A DNA stretch of 8,498 bases. Source: JANNGC01 sp043757045 (GTDB lineage Bacteria > Verrucomicrobiota > Verrucomicrobiia > Limisphaerales > SIBH01). The stretch is taken from the NCBI GenBank assembly GCA_043757045.1, contig JAYVQC010000079.1:1-8498 (forward strand). Reading direction: 5' to 3'. Below, piece after piece: positions 1 through 4,111 of the stretch (positions are counted from its first letter, which is position 1; each line of letters begins with the position of its first letter). The notes under the pieces are model-generated. The model made no database searches. It saw only the letters and a list, made by a program, of their open reading frames with translations, and was not told where the DNA came from. Both the position numbers and the translations under genes were made by a program.

Positions 1-73
1 GCGCGGGCGATTGGGCGAATGAAACCGAAAAACCGAGCAGCCAGCCCGCCGACAGGAGGAAAAATCGTTGCAC
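1..73 (-). CDS. Secreted protein, N-terminal fragment (signal peptide)
   Basis: Only the first 24 codons lie in the window; the gene continues past position 1. Reading from a GTG at 73-71 gives VQRFFLLSAGWLLGFSVSFA followed by QSPA. This is a classic Sec signal peptide: one basic residue, a hydrophobic core of about 14 residues and an S-F-A cleavage site before Gln, so the product is probably exported. No ATG is available in frame upstream and no Shine-Dalgarno sequence is seen, so the GTG start is chosen because it places the basic residue at position 3. The mature protein is not visible and no function can be given. It lies downstream of the pilin terminator in the same orientation, so it probably has its own promoter in 74-117, a stretch that includes an alternating GC run. 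The main doubt is that 24 codons is little evidence. Confidence 0.55.
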   Translation of the reverse strand, partial: MQRFFLLSAGWLLGFSVSFAQSPA

Positions 74-117
74 GGAAGTTTTGTCGCGCGCCCGCGCGCG
101 GCTGGCAAGCCGGGATG

Positions 118-152
118 AAAAGCAAAAACCCCGTCCCAAACGGGACGGGGTT
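118..152 (-). terminator. Intrinsic terminator of the pilin gene
   Basis: A perfect 11-bp stem (127-137 with 142-152) closes a 4-nt loop at 138-141. On the minus strand it is followed by TTTTTGCTTTT (128-118), where the first T is also the end of the stem. It starts 18 nt after the pilin stop codon. The stem is GC-rich with A-T pairs at its base, as expected for Rho-independent termination of an abundant transcript. Confidence 0.9.
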
Positions 153-177
153 CTGAATCTGACGTTCAGATTAGAAC
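150..177. repeat. Imperfect palindrome across the pilin stop codon
   Basis: Positions 150-154 pair with 173-177 and 156-162 pair with 166-172, giving 12 bp with one bulged G at 155 and a 3-nt loop. It covers the TAA stop (173-171) and shares bases 150-152 with the terminator stem. The two hairpins therefore cannot both form fully. It may protect the mRNA 3' end or modulate termination; this role is inference. Confidence 0.55.
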
Positions 178-521
178 GAGTGGCCGACCGCGGCCTGGGT
201 GCACGTCGGCTTCGACGACACTGCGTTGACGCCGTAGGTGCCGTTCGCGGGGCACGCGGGCGTGTCGCGGATGTAGAGCGCCGGGCCGTAGAGCGCGGAC
301 TCAGCGGGCACGGCGGTGCCGAGCTGCTTGGTCTCGAGGGCCCAGGTGTTCTTCGCGCCGTCAATCTGCTTGAGGTTGGCGATGCAGGCGTTCTTCTGGG
401 ACGCTTCACGGGCCTTGATGAAGTTCGGAATCGCGATGGCGGCCAAGAGGCCGATGATCGCGACGACGATCATGATTTCGACGAGGGTGAACGCGCTTTT
501 GCGGGACGTGTTGAGTTGCAT
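171..521 (-). CDS. Type IV pilin / type II pseudopilin-like protein
   Basis: This 116-residue protein carries a type III (prepilin) signal at its N-terminus. A short basic leader ending K-S-A is followed by FTLVEIMIVVAIIGLLAAIA, with Glu at +5 of the mature protein, so a prepilin peptidase should cut between Ala10 and Phe11. The hydrophobic helix is followed by IPNFIKAREASQKNACIANLK, the usual N-terminal helix continuation, then a short globular part with Cys90 and Cys107 that could form a loop disulfide. The small size and the 'CIANLKQIDGAKNTWALE ... ACPANGTYGV' layout match the mini-pilins common in Verrucomicrobiota/Lentisphaerota (family knowledge). The start is supported by AGAAAGG 10 nt upstream. 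The gene stands alone, between a sigma-54-type promoter and a strong terminator; no pilus assembly genes are in view. Major pilin, minor pilin and GspG/GspH-like secretion pseudopilin cannot be told apart here. Confidence 0.9.
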   Translation of the reverse strand: MQLNTSRKSAFTLVEIMIVVAIIGLLAAIAIPNFIKAREASQKNACIANLKQIDGAKNTWALETKQLGTAVPAESALYGPALYIRDTPACPANGTYGVNAVSSKPTCTQAAVGHSF

Positions 522-531
522 ATGTTTTTAA

Positions 532-538
532 CCTTTCT
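532..538 (-). promoter_or_regulatory. Ribosome binding site of the pilin gene
   Basis: On the minus strand AGAAAGG lies 10 nt before the ATG at 521. It sits just 3' of the structured leader, in an unpaired AU-rich stretch, so it would be accessible unless the leader refolds. Confidence 0.6.
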
Positions 539-552
539 GACTTACGACGGTC

Positions 553-620
553 GTGAACAGAACACACAGGCGGTTTATCCATTATTTCGGCTGTTCACTG
601 ATTGCCTGTGCGCGAACCGC
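553..620 (-). promoter_or_regulatory. Structured 5' leader of the pilin mRNA
   Basis: Three perfect inverted repeats are packed into 68 nt: 553-560 with 591-598 (8 bp), 565-571 with 604-610 (7 bp) and 570-575 with 615-620 (6 bp). The first two are interleaved as in an H-type pseudoknot. The second and third share bases 570-571 and so compete. If transcription starts near 621, as the sigma-54 site predicts, the pairing elements begin at the very 5' end of the mRNA. A regulatory or stabilising leader is inferred; no known riboswitch was recognised. Confidence 0.45.
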
Positions 621-631
621 TGGCAACACAT

Positions 632-648
632 AGCAACGCCGGTGCCAG
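632..648 (-). promoter_or_regulatory. Sigma-54 (RpoN) promoter of the pilin gene
   Basis: The minus strand reads CTGGCACCGGCGTTGCT. It matches the consensus YTGGCACGrNNNTTGCW at every defined position except one (C for G after TGGCAC), with the required 12-nt GG-to-GC spacing. The predicted start of transcription is about position 621 (an A), giving a leader of about 100 nt before the pilin ATG. Pilin genes of several Gram-negative bacteria are RpoN-dependent (known for pilA), which fits. An activator (enhancer-binding protein) would bind further upstream, somewhere around 700-850; no site is assigned. Confidence 0.75.
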
Positions 649-918
649 CCTCCTCTTTCCCCGCAAGCACCTGAAAAAACAGCGAATCAACCGTAATGCC
701 ACAGGGCCAACAGGCACCCCTGTCCGCAACCGAAGCAGACGTGTCCTCCGTGTCCAATCGCGTCAGAAAAATCCCACACCCACTCAGCATTTCTTCCGAT
801 TCCCGCAGGTAAAATGGACGGACAACACGAGGAGAAGAAAGCGCGGTATGGATGGCACCGCCTAAAAAATGTTCACGGGCCAACCTCGCTGCTGCGCCAC
901 GGGCCAAAAAGTTGGCTC
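649..918. other. Non-coding stretch upstream of the pilin promoter
   Basis: I see no convincing gene here. Open frames on both strands lack recognisable domains, have unlikely composition and overlap the sigma-54 promoter. Small items only: a 10-bp direct repeat (874-883 and 898-907) and a short hairpin (903-907 with 912-916). The stretch is the expected location of activator sites for the pilin promoter. Confidence 0.5.
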
Positions 919-955
919 CACAAAAGAGAAGACCCGCTGCAACAGGCAGCGGGTC
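919..955 (-). terminator. Intrinsic terminator of the CPBP-thiL-tsaE-tsaB operon
   Basis: A perfect 10-bp GC-rich stem (931-940 with 946-955) with a 5-nt loop lies about 80 nt past the tsaB stop codon. On the minus strand it is followed by TTCTCTTTTG, an interrupted U tract. It separates the operon from the independently promoted pilin gene. Confidence 0.7.
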
Positions 956-1037
956 CGCTCCACTTGCGACACGGAGTTTTTAAGTCCGCATTGCGCCTGA
1001 TCCATCGGCGGGCGGCGGCGGCGCTTGAGCCGCAAAC

Positions 1038-1721
1038 TTAGTCGGCGGAAAACTTCGGTGCGGGTGCTTTTACGAATTCCGCGCGGCGCAGGTAAAGCGG
1101 CTCAAGCTGGTCTCCCGAAACAAAGTCATTTCGCCCGGACGCCATCTGCCCCACGACGCGCGCGTCGGCCAGCAGCACCGGCTCGCGCCCCAGGCACCAC
1201 GGCCCTGGATCCGCTTTGAAAAATAGCTCCCCATCCGCACGCCGCCGCTCTTCATCGCCGGGCGACAGCAATGCAAACCCGCCCAACGCCTGCGGCTCGG
1301 CCGCTCCCAAATCATAGCGCACAGCAAAAACTTCCCCCCGCTGCGCGTCGCAGACGATGTTGACCAGGCTGGCGATGGGCGCGCTCGGCCCGCGCAGGCG
1401 CAAGCCCTCGGGACTGTTGATGCGGCGCGCGATGGCGTCCGCGCTGTTCCCCCCCAGCAACTTCACCCCGCGCGCGATTTGCCAGCCTTGCGCGATGGCG
1501 ATGGCCGTGCGAATGCCCCCGAAACTCCCCGGCCCCAGTCCCACCACGATGCACTCGATGTCCGCAGCGGAAAACCGCGCCTCCTCCAGCGCGCGTGTGA
1601 TCACTTCAAAGCACCGCGCTCCTCGTTCCGTGCGATCAATGGCGAAGCCTCGTACTTCTTGATCCTCCAGCACGGCAACACCGCGTTCGGGCGAGGAAAA
1701 TTCAAGCGCCAGAATCTTCAT
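1038..1721 (-). CDS. tsaB: tRNA threonylcarbamoyladenosine biosynthesis protein TsaB
   Basis: TsaB is the inactive ASKHA-fold partner that pairs with TsaD and TsaE in the complex that puts the threonylcarbamoyl group on A37 of ANN-decoding tRNAs (family knowledge). The start at 1721 gives 227 residues, the usual size, and begins MKILALEFSS, the first beta strand and phosphate-loop equivalent of the fold. An ATG 36 nt upstream would add twelve residues without family character. The signature VVGLGPGSFGGIRTAIAIAQG is at about residues 59-79; it has Gly where the family normally has Thr (GSFTGIR). The start overlaps the end of tsaE by 20 nt, so translation is probably coupled; the Shine-Dalgarno match is weak. 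It is the last gene of the operon, followed by a terminator. TsaD and TsaC are not in the window. Confidence 0.93.
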   Translation of the reverse strand: MKILALEFSSPERGVAVLEDQEVRGFAIDRTERGARCFEVITRALEEARFSAADIECIVVGLGPGSFGGIRTAIAIAQGWQIARGVKLLGGNSADAIARRINSPEGLRLRGPSAPIASLVNIVCDAQRGEVFAVRYDLGAAEPQALGGFALLSPGDEERRRADGELFFKADPGPWCLGREPVLLADARVVGQMASGRNDFVSGDQLEPLYLRRAEFVKAPAPKFSAD

Positions 1722-2151
1722 AAGTGAACTGCCGTTCCATTTCGCTAAGCGTTTCAATCCGCACCAAGCGCACCAGACCTTGGACCTTGGACTCTGGACG
1801 TTGGACCTCCGGCAACCAGCGCTCGATCCACTCCACCACCGCCACGCCGTCGGGATGGATCAAGTATTCCTCCAGCCCCGCGCCCGCCACCTCGTCGCCG
1901 TTGTTGAGCCGGTACAAATCCAAATGGAACAGGCGCAGCCGTCCGCCGCCGTATTCGTTGAGCAGCGCGAAAGTCGGCGAGTGAACGCGCGCCGTGCAGC
2001 CGAGGCCGCGCGCGAAGCCGCGCACGAATTGCGTCTTGCCCGCGCCGAGATCGCCGCTCAGGCCGATGACCCAGCCGCGCTGCGCCGCGCGGCCCCACTG
2101 CTCGCCGAGCGCGAGCGTCTCCTCAGGACTGCGCGAAATGTGTGTAGCCAT
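1702..2151 (-). CDS. tsaE: tRNA threonylcarbamoyladenosine biosynthesis ATPase TsaE
   Basis: TsaE is the P-loop ATPase that drives turnover of the TsaB-TsaD-TsaE complex making t6A in tRNA (family knowledge). In this 149-residue protein the Walker A motif GDLGAGKTQ is at residues 33-41. The switch-like HSPTFALLNEY is at 57-67, HLDLYRL (Walker B region) at 76-82 and VEWIERW at 106-112, all in the normal order and spacing. Residues 114-126 (PEVQRPESKVQGL) are unusual: they are translated from a 7-bp tandem repeat and sit between the conserved EWIERW motif and the last beta strand, presumably as a surface loop. The start overlaps thiL by 29 nt and the end overlaps tsaB by 20 nt, consistent with a coupled operon. 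Confidence 0.95.
   Translation of the reverse strand: MATHISRSPEETLALGEQWGRAAQRGWVIGLSGDLGAGKTQFVRGFARGLGCTARVHSPTFALLNEYGGGRLRLFHLDLYRLNNGDEVAGAGLEEYLIHPDGVAVVEWIERWLPEVQRPESKVQGLVRLVRIETLSEMERQFTYEDSGA
1776..1810. repeat. 7-bp tandem repeat inside tsaE
   Basis: Five head-to-tail heptamers on the plus strand: GACCTTG, GACCTTG, GACTCTG, GACGTTG, GACCTCC. They encode TsaE residues 114-126 on the opposite strand. Since 7 is not a multiple of 3, gain or loss of one unit would shift the frame; only changes of three units keep it. Confidence 0.8.
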
Positions 2152-3058
2152 GCGCCGTCAGTGTTTTCACGCCGTTCCGATCGTGCAGACGCAGACCCGG
2201 CTCGTTGGTGATTTTCCCGACCACCGTCAGCGGCAAATTGGGAAATTGCTGCTTCCACGCGTCCAGCAGCGGAACCGCGTCCTTGCTTGCCACCGTGAAC
2301 AGCAGTTCAAAATCTTCGCCGTCCGTGAGCGCCGCGAGCAATGGCGGTTTCGCGGACGATTCTTCTTTCGCCGCCATCCTGGCCACCGGACTTATGGGAA
2401 TAGCCTTCGCCAGTAACTCCGCGCCCACACCGCTCGCTTTCAAAATGTGTCGCAGGTCGCTCGCCAGCCCGTCGCTCAGATCAATCATCGCGCGAATCGC
2501 GAACTGCTCGCGCAGCCAGCGCGCCTCGGTCAGACGCGGCTCGAAGTCCAGATGCCGTCCGCGCAACGAACCGCCCAGCGTGCCCGTGACAAAAATCGCG
2601 TCGCCCGCCGTCGCGCCCGAACGCAACACACACCGCTCCTTCGCCACCGTCCCGAGCAGCGCGATGGAAATGAGCATCGCCCCCGGACTCGTCGTGGTTT
2701 CGCCGCCCACGATGGCCACGCCGTGTTCCGCCGCGAGCGCGTTCAGTCCGGCGTAAATGGCTTCCACTTTTTCCGGTGAGAAATTTTTCGGCAGCGCCAG
2801 CGTGATGAGCGCCGAGTTGGGCTTCCCCGCCATCGCCGCGATGTCGCTCAGGCCGCGCGCGAGCGCCTTGCGCCCGACTTTTTCCGGCGGCGTCTCGCTC
2901 GTGAAGTGGACGCCCTCGACCACGGCGTCGGTCTTGAACAGCACGTAGTCGGGCGCACCGAGGTCGAGCACCGCGCAATCATCGCCCGCCGCCACGACGA
3001 CCGAGTCGTTGCGCGGCAGCGTGGGCAGCAGGCGGGCGAGCAGTTCCACTTCGTTCAT
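2123..3058 (-). CDS. thiL: Thiamine-monophosphate kinase ThiL
   Basis: ThiL phosphorylates thiamine monophosphate with ATP to thiamine diphosphate, the last step of cofactor synthesis, in the cytoplasm (family knowledge). The 311-residue protein, a normal length, shows the AIR-synthase-like motifs in order: GDDCAV at 25-30, KTDAVVEGVHF at 42-52, LARGLSDIAAMAG at 66-78, GGETT at 118-122, GDAIFVTG at 152-159, MIDLSDGL at 191-198 and DGEDFELLF at 246-254. The acidic residues that hold Mg-ATP are all present. The start codon overlaps the CPBP stop codon as ATGA, and the 3' end overlaps tsaE by 29 nt. ThiL next to TsaE is a recurrent bacterial neighbourhood. No TPP riboswitch was recognised upstream, so regulation is probably through the operon promoter. 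Confidence 0.96.
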   Translation of the reverse strand: MNEVELLARLLPTLPRNDSVVVAAGDDCAVLDLGAPDYVLFKTDAVVEGVHFTSETPPEKVGRKALARGLSDIAAMAGKPNSALITLALPKNFSPEKVEAIYAGLNALAAEHGVAIVGGETTTSPGAMLISIALLGTVAKERCVLRSGATAGDAIFVTGTLGGSLRGRHLDFEPRLTEARWLREQFAIRAMIDLSDGLASDLRHILKASGVGAELLAKAIPISPVARMAAKEESSAKPPLLAALTDGEDFELLFTVASKDAVPLLDAWKQQFPNLPLTVVGKITNEPGLRLHDRNGVKTLTAHGYTHFAQS

Positions 3059-3882
3059 GAATCAATGAGTTTCTCCGCCCACTTGGGCTGCGTCACGAGA
3101 AGCGTAAAGTTCACGGCGTTGAACAGCGCGTGCAGCAGGATGGGGGTGAAAATATTTTTCGTCTGCTCGTAGAGCGCCACCAGAATCATCGAGAGAAAGA
3201 TGAAGAACAGGAATCCCACCGCGTTGCCATGCACCGTTGCGAAGAGCACCGCACTGATCCACAGCGCGAGACGTGGATACCCGCGCTGCTTGATGAATCC
3301 GTAGAGCACGCCGCGAAACAAAAGCTCCTCACCGACGGGCGCGACGATGATGGCGGTGAACGCCTGTAACGTAAGCAGCCACCACGGCCATTTGTTTTGC
3401 AACAGTTCCGCGATGGCCTGCGGCTGCGGCTTCAACAAGTCCCAGCCGGTGCGGTCGGCGGCCAATTCCAGCGCGGTCGAGGCGAGATACCCGAGCACAC
3501 CCATGGCGAAAAGCGCGATGACAAGCGCAAGCAACGCCAGCGTCACGCACTGCCGGTAGTTGCGCTGCGTGATGCCGAAAGCCTCGCCCCAGGTCTGCGC
3601 GTTCCGCCGGAGAAATTGATGCACCCAAATCGGCACCGTGCCTTGCACGCAGAGCAGCGAGATCACCACGGCCAAGAGCATCACATCCTGCGGCTTGAGC
3701 CGGCTCCCGAGCAACGGGCCGAGCAGGCTGGAGAGGCCGATGGCCAGTCCCAGCGTCATCGCCACCATCGCGCCGAGCTGCATGATGCTCAGGGTGTCCC
3801 ATCGCTTGTCCGAAATCACCCGGCGACGGTACGCAGCGTGTGCGGGCAAGACGAGGAAAACTCTGGCGAGCGCAGAACGCAT
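3055..3882 (-). CDS. CPBP family intramembrane metalloprotease
   Basis: This is a multi-pass membrane protein of the CAAX-protease/bacteriocin-processing (Abi, CPBP) family. From the start at 3882 it has 275 residues, with hydrophobic segments at about 38-57, 67-86, 113-136, 168-182, 206-235 and 246-262. The three motifs are intact: EELLFR (185-190), FATVH (214-218) and HALFN (251-255), supplying the Glu and His residues of the metal-dependent glutamic-type active site. I chose the ATG at 3882 because GGGGGA lies 8 nt before it. The open frame reaches 4134, but residues added there are translated from a palindromic repeat, so that longer N-terminus is unlikely; the ATG at 3783 is a shorter alternative. 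The gene ends in an ATGA overlap with thiL and heads the operon. The substrate is unknown. Confidence 0.85.
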   Translation of the reverse strand: MRSALARVFLVLPAHAAYRRRVISDKRWDTLSIMQLGAMVAMTLGLAIGLSSLLGPLLGSRLKPQDVMLLAVVISLLCVQGTVPIWVHQFLRRNAQTWGEAFGITQRNYRQCVTLALLALVIALFAMGVLGYLASTALELAADRTGWDLLKPQPQAIAELLQNKWPWWLLTLQAFTAIIVAPVGEELLFRGVLYGFIKQRGYPRLALWISAVLFATVHGNAVGFLFFIFLSMILVALYEQTKNIFTPILLHALFNAVNFTLLVTQPKWAEKLIDS

Positions 3883-3890
3883 CTGGCCAG

Positions 3891-3896
3891 TCCCCC
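3891..3896 (-). promoter_or_regulatory. Ribosome binding site deciding the CPBP start
   Basis: GGGGGA on the minus strand lies 8 nt before the ATG at 3882, and immediately next to the end of the 3897-4000 palindrome. It favours 3882 over the upstream ATG at 4134 and the downstream ATG at 3783. Confidence 0.5.
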
Positions 3897-4000
3897 GAAC
3901 ACGAGGCTGGAAAGCCTCGCAACCTGCCGGCTGGAAAGCCGGCGTTACGTAGCGCCGACATTCGTGTCGGCAGGTTGCGAGGCTTTCCAGCCTCGTGTTC
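3897..4000. repeat. Composite palindromic repeat element (REP/MITE-like)
   Basis: The outer arms, 3897-3929 and 3968-4000, are perfect 33-nt inverted repeats. The element is a mosaic of smaller hairpins: 3902-3907 with 3914-3919, 3927-3931 with 3938-3942, and 3954-3960 with 3965-3971 (TTCG loop). The core GGCTGGAAAGCC occurs in the first two hairpins and is mirrored in the right arm. There is no transposase gene. It fills the gap between the divergent CPBP and DUF255 genes. I recall similar units being frequent in Verrucomicrobiota genomes, but this is memory, not a search. Confidence 0.9.
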
Positions 4001-4111
4001 CTCAGCAAAGCGGGTGGCGGGATCTCCCAGAGGCGCCATCGCACTCCCGTGAAATTCCCTCGCGCAAAACTCTTTTTGCCGACTCCATTCCCCCACCCTA
4101 TCGTCGCGCTC

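Noticed and set aside
575..907. 110-codon open frame on the minus strand upstream of the pilin gene
   Set aside because: No domain, signal or ribosome site; it covers the sigma-54 promoter and has low-quality composition.
874..907. 10-bp direct repeat CACGGGCCAA (874-883 and 898-907)
   Set aside because: It could be an activator site pair for the pilin promoter, but two short copies in GC-rich DNA are weak evidence; not called as a feature.
602..1041. Overlapping plus-strand open frames between the pilin and tsaB genes
   Set aside because: Arg/Pro-rich sequence without family features, typical of chance frames in GC-rich DNA.
3897..4000. Reading the palindrome as a CRISPR array or insertion sequence
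   Set aside because: No regular spacers and no transposase; nested inverted repeats fit a REP/MITE-like element better.
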